A stretch of DNA of 64,000 nucleotides, taken from WRGT01 sp942493035 (lineage in GTDB: Bacteria > Spirochaetota > UBA4802 > UBA5550). The stretch is from positions 2,418,001 through 2,482,000 of the forward strand of contig OW818666.1 of the NCBI GenBank assembly GCA_942493035.1. Direction: 5' to 3'. Numbering within the stretch: position 1 is the first letter of the stretch; every line of letters begins with the position of its first letter. A program made the translations under genes and the position numbers. Under the pieces are notes generated by a model. It had not been told where the DNA came from and searched no databases. It saw nothing but the letters and a program-made list of their open reading frames with translations. Below, piece after piece: positions 1-10,000 of the stretch.

Positions 1-1351
1 GATCTTCTGTAATTAGTACGTTCATTATACCATTGATAAACGCAACATCCGAGCCGACTTTTATCTGCGCGAAAATGTCAGCTTTTTTAGCAAGCGCATG
101 ATACCGTGGATCTGCTACGATAATTGTTGCACCTTTAAGCTTAGCGCGTTTTACATAATATGAAGCTACAGGGTGAGCCTCTGTCATGTTTGTTCCGATG
201 AGAAAAAATAGTTTCGCGTTTTCAAATTCTCCGAAAGAGTTTGTCATCGCGCCTGATCCGAATGTAGTTGCCAGACCGGCAACAGTTGGAGCGTGTCAGG
301 TCCGGGCACAATGGTCTATATTATTGGTACCTATTGCCGCCCTGAATAGTTTCTGCATATAGAATGAATCTTCGTTGATACTTCTTGCACAGCTTACACC
401 GGCAATCGCATCAGGTCCCGATTCTTTAATAATCTGTTTAAATTTATCTGCTACAAGGTCAAGAGCCTCATCCCATGTCGCTTCCTGAAATTCACCCTTT
501 GCATCTTTAATAAGAGGAGTTGTCAGTCTCTCCTTTGAATAAATAAAGTCATAACCGTAACGTCCCTTAACGCAGAGGTGACCATCATTAGGTTTAGCCC
601 CTTCAACACCGGTAACACGAACTATCTGGTCCCCTTTCATGTGAAGTTCCTGCTGGCAGCCTACTCCGCAATAAGGACAAGTAGTTCTTACTTTATGTGT
701 TTCCCATGTGCGAGCTTTCCCGACACTTTTTTTCTCTATAAGAGCACCCACCGGACAGAGCTGGACGCACTCACCGCACTGAACGCATGTGGATTCACCC
801 ATAGGTTTGTCTTCATCACAAATAACAGAAGTGTGTCCGCCGCGGTGTCCGAAATCGAGAACCTCGTTTACAACCATGCGGTTACACCCTTCAATACAAC
901 GTCCGCACTGAATACATTTATTTGAATCACGGATGATAAATGGTGATGATTCATCTTTAGGCTCATTCTCTTCAACAACAAAAGCAGGAACCTCTATTCC
1001 AAGTCTGTATGCAGCTTCCTGAAGTTCACAGTCTCCATTCACTTCACATGAAATACAGTTATGATTTCCATTTGCAAGAAGCATATTAACAACCATTTTA
1101 CGTGCATCGATAACACGCTTGCTGTCTGTTGAAATTTTCATTCCGTCAGAGGGCATCATGGAGCATGCAGTCTGAAGGTTTCTTGTTCCATCTACTTCAA
1201 CAACACAGACTCTGCACATACTTGCAGGTCCCAGTTTCGGATGATAGCATAATGATGGAATATAAATCCCGTTTTCCCTGGCAATCTGGAGAACGGTTTT
1301 TGTTCCATCAGCGGCAAACTCTCTGCCGTCGATATAAATCGTCTTACTCAT
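1..1351 (-). CDS. fdhA: NAD-linked formate dehydrogenase, selenocysteine catalytic subunit (3' end outside window)
   Basis: This is the catalytic subunit of a cytoplasmic formate dehydrogenase that oxidises formate or reduces CO2. From the N-terminus it shows a NuoG-like [2Fe-2S] domain (C35, C46, C49, C63), a His/Cys cluster (H97, C99, C102, C108), two [4Fe-4S] sites (C146-C156 and C189-C199), then the molybdopterin-enzyme [4Fe-4S] motif starting at C225. The frame reaches TGA at 296-298 after DHCART. Beyond it the same frame continues with HAPTVAGLATTFGSGAMTN, which is the standard formate dehydrogenase active-site context, so the TGA (codon 352) is read as selenocysteine. The protein runs off the window at base 1. 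It lies 24 bp downstream of the NuoEF fusion and forms an operon with it. The molybdopterin domain identifies it as formate dehydrogenase rather than NuoG. Confidence 0.95.
267..283 (-). promoter_or_regulatory. bacterial SECIS-like hairpin for the fdhA UGA codon
   Basis: On the minus strand, just 3' of the in-frame TGA (296-298), a perfect 6-bp stem (GTTGCC/GGCAAC) encloses a GGTCT loop. This apical sequence is the same as in the E. coli fdhF SECIS. Its distance from the UGA, about 12 bases, fits bacterial SelB recognition. It supports recoding to selenocysteine. Confidence 0.8.
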
Positions 1352-1375
1352 ATTATTTTCTCCTGTTATAATCTT

Positions 1376-3079
1376 CTATTTCACAAGCGCTTCAAATTCA
1401 GGTCTGAATTTGCTCACCATGGCCTGAATCGGAACTGCAAAGGCCTCACCTGTAGGGCAGAGTGTAAGACCTTTTATATTATCGCAAAGATGCAGAATCA
1501 GATCTATATCTTCCATCTTACCATTTCCATGCAGCAGACCGTGAAGTTTATTCTCAATAACAAGTGATCCCTCGCGGCATGGAACACACTGACCACATGA
1601 CTCATGGTGATAAAATTGAATCGAGCGAAGCGCCAGTTCCGGAATTGAAACCGTATCATTCACAACCATAATTCCGCCTGAACCGAGTGCAGTTCCAGCC
1701 TTAACGCATGAATCGAAATCGAGGATAAGATTTTCCGCTTCTTTTGCAGTAAGAATCGCAACGGAGAGACCGCCGACTATTACTCCTTTAAGTTTGCCCT
1801 TAACTCCGCCTGCAGCTTCCAGGATCTCTTTAAGAGGTGTACCCATTGGATACTCAAATATACCCGGCTTGTTTACATGACCTGATACACCGAATATTTT
1901 CGGGCCAAAATTATTTGTTGTTCCGAATTTCTGATATGCAGCAGCGCCGTTCTGAATTATGTATGGAACACATGATAGTGTCTCTACGTTATTTACAACT
2001 GTCGGGCATCCGTATAATCCGTAATTTGCAGGAAATGGAGGCTTAACTCGGGGATTACCGCGTTTACCTTCCAGTGATTCTATCTGAGCGGTTTCATCAC
2101 CGCATACATATGACCCTCCCCCTCTGTGAACTACTATGTCCACATGTGAAAGCTGACCATCACTCTTTGCTTCTTCAATTGCAGTATCCAGTATGTCTGC
2201 AATCCAGTCAAACTCCCCGCGGATATAGATAAAAGCTTTTTTCGCATTTAATGCAAATGCGCTTATGGCTATCCCCTCGATAACAAGGTGAGGATTAAAT
2301 TCCATTATCTGCCTGTCTTTAAATGTTCCCGGCTCACCTTCATCGGCATTACAAATAAGATAAACAGGCCGTGAATCATTTTTAGGAAGGAAAGACCACT
2401 TCATACCGGCAGGAAAACCGGCACCGCCGCGGCCCCGTACTCCGGCTTCCTTGACTTCAGAAATAATATCAGCCGGCTGCATGGAGAGAGCTTTCTTCAG
2501 AGACTGGTATCCCCCGTTCCCTTTATAGAAGGAGAGCGTCCGGCAGTCTTTCTTTGTACGGTCATTGAGAAGAACACCACACTTTGACACAACGGTCATT
2601 GACGGATCGTTCTCCGGCTCTTTGCCGCTTTTCAGAGCATCGATAAGAGCATCGGTCTTTGCAATAGTCATATTCTCGAAGTAACGGTCATTGACCTGAA
2701 TTACAGGTCCCGTAGCACATGATCCAAGATCCTGTACCGCAGTGAGAGTAAACATTTTGTCTGATGTAGTTTCACCCGGCTTTATTCCGAGTTTTTTACT
2801 CAGATGAGCAAGAACTTCATCTGCACCCTGTAAAAACCCCGGTACGCATGTGTCCACCTGAAGATGAAATTTTCCAACGGACTGAGTGTTGAACATGGTG
2901 TAATAAGTAGCCACACCGTAGACTTTGCTTCTGCTGCAGCCTATAGCCTTTGCAGCAGTATCCATAGCATCTCCGCTTAAATAATTACCATTCTGTTTCT
3001 GCAGATACTGCATAACCGGCATGATTGCAGAGTCTTTCTTCGGATATTTTGCTATTATTTTTTCTATAACGGTCTCCAT
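1376..3079 (-). CDS. NuoE-NuoF fusion, NADH/flavin subunit of formate dehydrogenase
   Basis: This 567-residue protein would pass electrons between NAD(H), FMN and the iron-sulfur chain of the adjacent FdhA. Residues 1-150 are a NuoE (24-kDa) thioredoxin-like domain. Residues from about 190 are NuoF, with the FMN motif RGRGGAGFPAGMKW, CNADEGEPGTFKDR, and the [4Fe-4S] ligands C495, C498, C501 and C541. The start at 3079 has GGAGAGG just upstream; an upstream in-frame ATG at 3211 lacks such a site. In the NuoE part three of the four usual [2Fe-2S] ligands are replaced (D76, G81, D117) and only C121 remains, so that cluster is probably lost or changed. The fusion, with fdhA directly downstream, matches NAD-dependent or bifurcating FDH complexes of anaerobes. 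Confidence 0.9.
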   Translation of the reverse strand: METVIEKIIAKYPKKDSAIMPVMQYLQKQNGNYLSGDAMDTAAKAIGCSRSKVYGVATYYTMFNTQSVGKFHLQVDTCVPGFLQGADEVLAHLSKKLGIKPGETTSDKMFTLTAVQDLGSCATGPVIQVNDRYFENMTIAKTDALIDALKSGKEPENDPSMTVVSKCGVLLNDRTKKDCRTLSFYKGNGGYQSLKKALSMQPADIISEVKEAGVRGRGGAGFPAGMKWSFLPKNDSRPVYLICNADEGEPGTFKDRQIMEFNPHLVIEGIAISAFALNAKKAFIYIRGEFDWIADILDTAIEEAKSDGQLSHVDIVVHRGGGSYVCGDETAQIESLEGKRGNPRVKPPFPANYGLYGCPTVVNNVETLSCVPYIIQNGAAAYQKFGTTNNFGPKIFGVSGHVNKPGIFEYPMGTPLKEILEAAGGVKGKLKGVIVGGLSVAILTAKEAENLILDFDSCVKAGTALGSGGIMVVNDTVSIPELALRSIQFYHHESCGQCVPCREGSLVIENKLHGLLHGNGKMEDIDLILHLCDNIKGLTLCPTGEAFAVPIQAMVSKFRPEFEALVK

Positions 3080-3290
3080 ACCTCTCCTTTTTATGTTAGT
3101 TAAAGTTTTAACCTGTACTGACTTTAAAATGAAAGGCCGGAATTCTTGTAGAACCCTTACAGGAAATCGCATGTTTACACTCCAACCAGGTGAAGAACAG
3201 GGTTTATGCAAACGCCAATTAAAGTTTTTAATACAAGGTTATTATGTTTAAGTTAACATAATTAGTATTTACGTATATTTTTATTTGTAA

Positions 3291-3324
3291 TGCCACTTTC
3301 GACATATTAAATAGAAAAGTCAAC
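3291..3324 (-). promoter_or_regulatory. Shared 34-bp upstream element, copy at the NAD-FDH operon
   Basis: This block, about 210 bases upstream of the NuoEF start, matches a block upstream of modA (6398-6431) at 25 of 34 positions with no gap. On the minus strand the conserved parts are GTTGACTT, TTTAATATGTC and TGGCA at identical spacing. The core TTAATATGTC also occurs in the palindrome upstream of the periplasmic FDH. It is probably a regulator site or part of a promoter; the regulator is unknown. Confidence 0.5.
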
Positions 3325-3453
3325 TTAAAATCACAAATCTGTGATAGAGGTGCAAATAGCAGCAAAGTGGGAGTTTAAATGCAGTAAATGCGTTAAAATT
3401 TTGTGCGGATGTGCTTATTCGATTCGTGTCTGTTTTCGTATTCTGATTGGTTC

Positions 3454-3511
3454 GTATTCGTATCCCTTGTAGATACGTAGCGCGCTACGTATCTACAAGG
3501 GATACGAATAC
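3454..3511. repeat. 58-bp perfect palindrome without loop
   Basis: Every base from 3454 to 3482 pairs with its mirror from 3483 to 3511; the centre reads TAGCGCGCTA. It lies 25 bp past the fmdE stop, between fmdE and the NAD-FDH operon, both on the minus strand. No T-run follows on the minus strand, so it is not a standard intrinsic terminator. The rest of 3080-3536 holds the FDH leader and the shared upstream element; no gene is seen. Confidence 0.9.
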
Positions 3512-3536
3512 TGATTTGATTCTGAAACCTGAACAC

Positions 3537-4115
3537 CTACAATTCTGCAATCTCCACATATGGTGATTCACCATTACAGCTTTTACATTTGACTCCATGA
3601 TTAACCGGATATGCTTCACCACAGTCAGGGCAGATAGCAGAGGGGCCCATTTTTTTACGGGTAACATTTTCAGGAACAACACGGACACGCTGCATACTGA
3701 GGATTGAATGGCCCGAATCTTTGATCTGACTCATAAGAAGATCGTGATCCTGCTCCTTCTTTGTTTTGAGTTTCAGGAACCAGCTGTTCACCTCTGACCA
3801 GTCTTTGAGTTTCTCCATATCCAGATAGACTCGAACTCCTGCACCAGTGCTCTTATCAAACAGAGTTACTGCAAACTTTCCAAAATTCAGAACAGTAAGC
3901 CACCCGTTACCGATTGTACATGGAGTGAGCAATTGAACAGCATCGGGGAGACATACCGGGGTCTCGCAGATAGCATCGAAAAACTCACCCTCGGGTAGAT
4001 TCTTCAGTGCCATGTCTACGATAAATCCGCCGATAAGAAGTCCCGGTGCCGCTGCTCCGTGAAAAGATACTACAAGCTGCTGATACTCTTCATATGAATA
4101 AGTTCCTATATTCAT
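3537..4115 (-). CDS. FmdE-family protein with C-terminal zinc ribbon
   Basis: This 192-residue protein matches the FmdE family, first seen beside formylmethanofuran dehydrogenase and common in bacteria near molybdenum or tungsten genes. The family hallmark region SFHGAAAPGLLIGGFIVDMAL is at residues 14-34, followed by a conserved cysteine at CETPVCLPDAVQ. The C-terminus carries CPDCGEAYP and CKSCNGE, a likely zinc ribbon. It lies downstream of modABC on the same strand and upstream of the NAD-FDH operon. A role in handling Mo/W or in formate dehydrogenase assembly is inferred only from the neighbours. A good ribosome site (AAGGAGC) precedes the ATG. Confidence 0.8.
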   Translation of the reverse strand: MNIGTYSYEEYQQLVVSFHGAAAPGLLIGGFIVDMALKNLPEGEFFDAICETPVCLPDAVQLLTPCTIGNGWLTVLNFGKFAVTLFDKSTGAGVRVYLDMEKLKDWSEVNSWFLKLKTKKEQDHDLLMSQIKDSGHSILSMQRVRVVPENVTRKKMGPSAICPDCGEAYPVNHGVKCKSCNGESPYVEIAEL

Positions 4116-4163
4116 GTTTTTATTGCTCCTTGAAATTCATATATTAAACTACATATTCGTTTT

Positions 4164-4213
4164 CCCTCCCCATCCGCCCGGAGGGCACCTTCCCCATAAG
4201 AGACAGGGAAGGG
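4164..4213 (-). repeat. GGAAGGTGCCC/GGGCGGATGGGG hairpin repeat, copy a
   Basis: This is one of five copies in the window of a roughly 50-bp repeat. It consists of a CCTTCCCC/GGGGAAGG hairpin joined to a GCCC/GGGC hairpin and ends in CGGATGGGGAGGG. Here it lies between modC and fmdE, oriented along the minus strand, with its G-rich end towards fmdE. The other copies are at 29846, 37381, 37566 and 43930. Confidence 0.8.
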
Positions 4214-4248
4214 ATATTGAAAAAAGATAGAGTATTGGCAGAATTAAT

Positions 4249-4959
4249 TTAATACGCCAACGCCAGCCTCGGTTCACGCACTGCTCTGACCGGCTGATCA
4301 CGGTTCATTGTCCGCTGCATCCATCCGGAATCGGCCTTCCCGTCTACCACCGGAAGAATTTCGTCGGCCATAAATAATGCTTCATTGATATCATGTGTTA
4401 CATAGATCATTGGGAATGAAAACTTCCCTTTCAGATTCTTCAGTTCCTCGCGGAGCCCCCTTCTGGTGATTACATCAAGCGCTGAAAACGGTTCATCAAG
4501 CAAAAGCGCCGCGGGGCGTCTCGCCATTGCCTGGCATATTGCACATCGCTGACGCTCGCCGCCGGAAACCATATGAGGTTTACGTTTCTTCAGGTGACCG
4601 ATGTTGAACATCTCGAAGAGTTCATCCACCTCCTTTTTGTCAACGGCGGCAAAGGCGGCATTGTCATATAAATTAAGATGAGGAAAAAGCGTATAATCCT
4701 GAAAGACATATCCGAGACGGCGCTGCTGTACCGGAAGATTAATCCCTTTTTCCGAATCGAACCATATGCGGTCTCTGAATATAATTTTTCCCTCATCGGG
4801 TTTATCAAGTCCCGCCATCATACGGATAATGCGGGTCTTCCCTCCCCCGGACGGCCCGATCATTACAAGCATCTTACTATCAGGGCATGAGAATGAGACA
4901 TCGACATCAAAAAATCTCAGTGCTTTTTTAATAGATATATCAATGGACATTGGATCCAT
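4249..4959 (-). CDS. modC: Molybdate/tungstate ABC transporter ATP-binding protein
   Basis: This ATPase powers oxyanion import with ModB and ModA. The 236-residue protein has Walker A GPSGGGKT (near residue 35), signature VSGGERQR, Walker B ALLLDEPFSALD and the switch histidine in YVTHD. It ends soon after the ATPase domain and lacks the C-terminal MOP molybdate-sensing domain of E. coli ModC. It overlaps the end of modB by 20 bp, which suggests coupled translation; the true start may be the second Met at 4950. Molybdate cannot be told from tungstate by sequence. The adjacent formate dehydrogenases need one or the other. Confidence 0.88.
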   Translation of the reverse strand: MDPMSIDISIKKALRFFDVDVSFSCPDSKMLVMIGPSGGGKTRIIRMMAGLDKPDEGKIIFRDRIWFDSEKGINLPVQQRRLGYVFQDYTLFPHLNLYDNAAFAAVDKKEVDELFEMFNIGHLKKRKPHMVSGGERQRCAICQAMARRPAALLLDEPFSALDVITRRGLREELKNLKGKFSFPMIYVTHDINEALFMADEILPVVDGKADSGWMQRTMNRDQPVRAVREPRLALAY

Positions 4960-5605
4960 CCTTATTGAGCTTATTTACAAGGAGAAGAAATGCATAGCTT
5001 ATCGGTATAAAACTGAGGGATATAATCCCCGCTTTGTTATAGTCCATGCTCTCAACTGCCTCATATATGGCTATCGAAGCTACTCTTGTTTCACCGGGCA
5101 TACTCCCCCCAACCATCATGAGAACACCGAATGCACCAATGCTATGAAGAAAAACCAGAACCCCTGATGCAGCAATTCCGCTGAGACTGTTTGGAAGTAT
5201 AACACGAAAAAAAGCTCCGTTCTTTGAAAGACCAAGAACATATGCATTCTCAAGCAGCCTGCGGTCAAGCTTCTGAAACGCCGCTTTCATCGGCTGCACA
5301 GCGTAAGGGATACTGTAAATCACAGAAGCAATTACAATACCTGTAAAAGTAAACAGGAGAGAGCCGCCTGTTACGCTCCCCCATGCGCTCCCGGCTAAAC
5401 CCTTCGGGCCCATGAGTATAATCAGATAAAAACCGATAACAGTGGGAGGGAGAGCTGTCGGAAGATAAATCAGCGCTTCAACAAAGGACTTACCCGGAAA
5501 GCTTGAAAAGGCCAGCATATAGGCTACGGGGGCCGCCAGTATCATAAGAATTACTGTAGTAAACATGGCGAGCTTCAGGGTAATATAAAGTGCTGTATAA
5601 TCCAA
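4940..5605 (-). CDS. modB: Molybdate/tungstate ABC transporter permease
   Basis: This 221-residue inner-membrane permease forms the oxyanion channel. It shows about five transmembrane segments and the permease loop region around ENAYVLGLSKNGAFFRVILPNSLSGI (split as EAA-type loop, residues about 140-165), which contacts the ATPase. The start codon appears to be TTG directly after the modA stop (TAA-TTG), pointing to translational coupling with modA. It is the middle gene of modABC, beside two Mo/W-dependent formate dehydrogenase loci. Confidence 0.88.
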   Translation of the reverse strand: MDYTALYITLKLAMFTTVILMILAAPVAYMLAFSSFPGKSFVEALIYLPTALPPTVIGFYLIILMGPKGLAGSAWGSVTGGSLLFTFTGIVIASVIYSIPYAVQPMKAAFQKLDRRLLENAYVLGLSKNGAFFRVILPNSLSGIAASGVLVFLHSIGAFGVLMMVGGSMPGETRVASIAIYEAVESMDYNKAGIISLSFIPISYAFLLLVNKLNKDGSNVH

Positions 5606-6358
5606 TTATCTGTAACCGTACTTTTCCTTTATTTTAACAGCCTCTTTTGAAACAAGAAATGCAGCGAATTTCTGTGCTGCTTTTAAATTTTTAGAACTCT
5701 TCAAAACACAAGCCGACTGAATGACAGAAGGCGCTTCCATGATTTTGTAGTAGCATCCGGCTCTCCCCTTCTCTGAATAGTATGCCGAGAACGCGCAGAA
5801 GCCGGCGTCAACAGCTTCTGTCGATGCATACTGAAATGTCTGAGCTATATCCTGGGAGTTTACAATTTTAGGCTTTATCAGATCATAAAGCCCTGTTTTC
5901 TGCAGAGCCTTCATAGCAGCCATTCCATATGGCGCTGTATCAGGATTCGCCATGGCGATTTTTTTTATATTTTCATTTTTAAGAGCGAGGGTCCAGTCTT
6001 TGGATTTACAGAAATCTTTTTTTGCTGACCAGAGAATTACCTGACCCTCTGCATAGGTAAAAGGTTTTTCAACAAAACCATCTTTAAAGAGACGGGCCGG
6101 TCTCTCCTCATCCGCTGAAAGGAAGATATCGTAAGGAGCACCATTGCTTACCTGAGTGTATAGAGTACCCGAGGATGTGAACGTCGCCTCGACTTTAACT
6201 CCGGTTTTCGCCTCGAAAGCGGCTGACAATTCTTTAAATGTCTGGATATAATTTGCAGCAACGCCGGCTGTAATTTTTTCTTCAGCAAAAACCGGTAAAG
6301 AAAAGAATAAAATAGAAACCATAAATGCAATAATAGTCCTGCAGACTGACATTTTCAT
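5606..6358 (-). CDS. modA: Periplasmic molybdate/tungstate-binding protein
   Basis: This is the substrate-binding protein of the ModABC importer, 250 residues from the chosen start. A signal peptide (MKMSVCRTIIAFMVSILFF, ending SLPVFA) is followed by ITAGVAANYIQTFKELSAAF and later SSGTLYTQV and ADEERPARL, typical of the ModA fold. An upstream in-frame start at 6430 would put 24 residues before the signal peptide, so 6358 is preferred. It is the first gene of modABC; the shared 34-bp element lies 40 bp upstream. Confidence 0.88.
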   Translation of the reverse strand: MKMSVCRTIIAFMVSILFFSLPVFAEEKITAGVAANYIQTFKELSAAFEAKTGVKVEATFTSSGTLYTQVSNGAPYDIFLSADEERPARLFKDGFVEKPFTYAEGQVILWSAKKDFCKSKDWTLALKNENIKKIAMANPDTAPYGMAAMKALQKTGLYDLIKPKIVNSQDIAQTFQYASTEAVDAGFCAFSAYYSEKGRAGCYYKIMEAPSVIQSACVLKSSKNLKAAQKFAAFLVSKEAVKIKEKYGYR

Positions 6359-6397
6359 AATTAACCCCAGTGTTAAAAAAAGCATATTATTTTTTGT

Positions 6398-6431
6398 TGC
6401 CAGAAATGACATATTAAAATTATAAGTCAAC
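6398..6431 (-). promoter_or_regulatory. Shared 34-bp upstream element, copy at modA
   Basis: This copy lies 40 bp before the modA start and matches the block at 3291-3324 in 25 of 34 positions with identical spacing of three conserved parts. Its position suits a promoter or operator for modABC. It also shares TTAATATGTC with the palindrome at 6878-6901. Confidence 0.5.
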
Positions 6432-6610
6432 CCTCTTTTTTTTTATGGATACTGCACTAATCGGGAGTAAAGCAATCAACCCGCTGATTCATAAAAATAT
6501 TACCAGTAAAACAGCACCACAACACGTTATGTTTTATTTAACATATTATATTCTTATATTGTCTACAACAAAATTGAATCAAATTATTTTTTAAAATTAG
6601 TTTAGCTCAA

Positions 6611-6727
6611 TCCGGAATGTTGGGATAATAATTAAATCCATCCAAACCCCCTATCCCCGCCCCCTAACCCCCAGAGATAAAGGGGTACAGGGCACGCAAA
6701 GTAATATCATTTCCCCAACATTCCGGA
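6611..6727. repeat. Inverted-repeat element in the modA-fdh intergenic region
   Basis: Perfect 14-bp arms (TCCGGAATGTTGGG at 6611-6624 and its complement at 6714-6727) enclose about 90 bp that is rich in C on this strand. It looks like a small MITE or remnant. The rest of 6432-7062 is AT-rich leader with the 24-bp palindrome and repeated AAAAAAGCATATT stretches; no gene is seen. Confidence 0.6.
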
Positions 6728-6877
6728 TAGACCCCTGTTAACTCTTATCACAATAAATTATGTAATCCGGCACGAGCAAATTATTGTAAGTCAGCAGACT
6801 CAAACTACTGCCAATATGTTAAAAATAACCAATTGTTAAAAAAAGCATATTCTTTTTTTAATATCATTTTAATTAAC

Positions 6878-6901
6878 TATTTGACATTAATATGTCAAAT
6901 A
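6878..6901. promoter_or_regulatory. 24-bp palindromic operator candidate upstream of the periplasmic FDH operon
   Basis: Perfect 10-bp arms (TATTTGACAT and ATGTCAAATA) flank TAAT, with core TTGACATTAATATGTCAA. It lies 162-185 bp upstream of the FDH start. The half TTAATATGTC is also in the elements upstream of modA and of the NAD-FDH operon. The symmetry and 18-bp core suit a dimeric regulator; a Crp/Fnr-type protein is possible but unproven. Confidence 0.55.
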
Positions 6902-7062
6902 TGACACTTTAGCTTTAAAGGTCGGCCTTCGATAAAAAAAACATATTATTGCGCCGGACCTGAAACAATACTTCATCGTATATCAGAATCATTACGCACT
7001 GAAGTAAAAAATTAATACCTATTTATTTCCAGAGAATACATTAAGTTTCCAGGAGGATTTGA

Positions 7063-10000
7063 ATGAAATTAACACGCCGTGAACTGTTAAAAGTTGCGGG
7101 TGCCGGGGCCGGAGCGATTGCTCTGGGTGGTATCGGTATCAACTACCTGATAACAGAATCTTACGCAAAAGATCTCAAAATCAAAGGAGCAAAAGAAGTA
7201 ACATCCATATGTCCCTTCTGCTCAGTAAGCTGCCGCTTTATTGCACACGTTAAAGGGGGAGAAGTCGTAAGCACCGAGGGAGATCCGGGATACCCCATAA
7301 GCGAAGGAGCTCTCTGCGCTAAAGGATCAACCATGAATTCAATGGTCAACAGCACTCACAGGGTATTGAAGCCGCTTTACCGCGCACCATACAGTGAAAA
7401 GTGGGAAGAGAAGAGCTGGAGCTGGATGATTGAAAATGTTGCTCGAAAAATCAAAGATACTCGGGATAAAAACTTTACTGAAAAAAATGCCGCAGGACAG
7501 GTTGTAAACCGTAACGAAACAATGTTTCACATGGGATCCTCCCAGATGAGCAATGAGGAAGCTTCCATCATGGTTCAGGCTCAAAGAGCGCTTGGACTTG
7601 TTTACATCGATCACCAGGCCCGGATTTGACACAGCCCATCTGTCGCCAGTTTGGCGGAATCATTCGGACGCGGTGCAATGACAAACAGCTGGATAGATAT
7701 CAAAAATACCGACTGTTGTCTTATAATAGGGAGTAATGCAGCAGAACACCACCCTATCTGTTTTAAATGGGTTATAAAAGCTAAAGAGGAGAGAGGGGCA
7801 AAAATTATTCATGTTGACCCGAAATTCTCAAGAACATCAGCAAGATCAGACCTGCATGTTCCCCTCCGTTCAGGAACAGACATCGCCTTCATGGGAGGAA
7901 TGATAAACTACATTCTTACAAAAGAAAAATACTTCAAAGAATATGTTAATGATTATACAAATGCATCATACCTGGTAAACCCTAAGTTTTCATTCAACAA
8001 CGGTCTATTCTCGGGATATAATCCTAAAACAAGGCTTTATGATAAAAAAGACTGGCAGTTCCAGAAAGATGAGAAAGGCCAGACTTTAAAAGACCCGACT
8101 CTTAAAAATCCCAACTGTGTAATGCAGCTTTTGAAAAAGCACTATTCAAGATACGATCTGAATAAAGTCTCTTCAATAACCGGAGTATCCCAGGCAAATC
8201 TTATTAAAGTTTATGAGGATTATGCATCTACCGGAAAACGGGATAAAGCAGGTACTATCCTGTATGCTCTCGGCTGGACACAGCACACTAACGGTGTACA
8301 GATTATCAGGACAAGCGGTATAGTTCAGCTTCTTCTCGGTAATGCGGGTATAGCTGGCGGTGGTGTTAACGCGCTCAGGGGCGAACCGAACGTACAGGGA
8401 ACTACTGACCATGCGATCCTTTATAATATATTGCCGGGTTATCTCCCTCTTCCAAGAGCGTCAATGCAGACCCTTGCTGATTACCATAAAATGACCACTC
8501 CGATAACTAATATTCCTGAAAGTGTCAACTGGTGGCAGAACAGACCTAAATACATGACCAGTTTTCTGAAAGCCTACTTCGGGAAATATGCGACAAAAGA
8601 GAATGATTTCGGATACAGCTGGCTGCCTAAAGGTGAACCCGCTACAAGCGAGCGTAACGGTGACTACTCATTCCTCTACTGCTATGAAAAGATGGCAAAG
8701 GGAGAGATGAAAGGGGGATCTATCTGGGCTCATAATCCTGCTCAGAGTATTCCAAACTCCAACAATATCAGACAAGCTCTTACTACACTCGATTTTCTTT
8801 ATATGGCAGAAGTACACCACAATGAAACTACAGACTTCTGGCATGGCCCTGGAATGGATCCGAAAAAAATTAAGACCGAGATGTTTCTATTCCCATCATG
8901 CCACAGACTTGAAAAGGAAGGAAGCATAAGCAGCAGTCAGAGAATGATCGGATGGCACTATCAGGCGACAAAACCTAAAGGGGATTCCAAATCGATGGGT
9001 CAGATCATGATAGAAATCATGAACGAAGTGAAAGACCTGTATGAGGATGAAGGTGGAGTTCTAAAAGAGCCGATTGTAAACCTGAACTGGTATAAAAAAT
9101 ACGATGCTGAAGCTGTAGCAAAGCGTATTAACGGACTCTATGTAGGTGGAGACAAAAAAGGTAAACTTCTTACCGGTTTTGGTGATTTTGCTGGAGATGG
9201 AACAACAGCTTCTCTGAACTGGCTTTATGCCGGCAGTATAACAGATGCTGACGGAAACAGAATGAAACGGACAAGCCTTGAACAGACACCACTGCAGAAG
9301 CAGGCCGGTATTTTCCCCAACTATGCATGGACATGGCCGATGAACAGATGGATTCTATATAACAGAGCTTCTGTTGATAAAAACGGACAGCCATGGGATC
9401 CGAGCAGAGCGATCATCAGATGGGACGGATCAAAATGGGAGGGAGATGTTCCCGATGGCGGACAGCCTCCTCTATCCAAAGAGGGCGGGAAAAATCCGTT
9501 CATCATGCTTCCTGACGGACTAGGACAGCTCTATGGAACAGGTCTGGTTGACGGTCCTTTCCCTGAACACTATGAGCCGACAGAGACTCCGGTTAAGAAT
9601 CATGGTTTCTCAAACCAGCTGACAAGTCCATGTTCAAAGATAATACCGACTGATAAAATAGCTCCTCCCGGAGACCCGAGATATCCTATTGTCCTCACCA
9701 CTTACAGTTTAACTGAGCACTGGTGCGGCGGTAGTGAAACAAGAATGGTGCCTTCACTCCTTGAAGCTGAACCGCAGCTTTATGTAGAGATGAGCCATGA
9801 ACTTGCAAAAGAAAAAGGGATTAAAAACGGGGAACCGGTAATTCTGGAAAGCATCAGAGGACAGGTTGAAGCTGTTGCTATGGTAACAGTACGTATTGTA
9901 CCATTTAATATTCAGGGCAAAACAATTCACCTTGTAGGAATGCCTTTCGCTTTTGGATGGACCAAACCGGGTATTGGTGATGCAACAAACCGTCTGACTC

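Noticed and set aside
578..925. 115-codon open frame opposite fdhA
   Set aside because: It is a shadow of the fdhA coding strand, with no ribosome site and no family features. Other antisense open frames across the window were left out for the same reason.
3291..3300. TGGCA on the minus strand as the -24 box of a sigma-54 promoter
   Set aside because: No TTGC-type -12 box at the right distance at either copy of the element.
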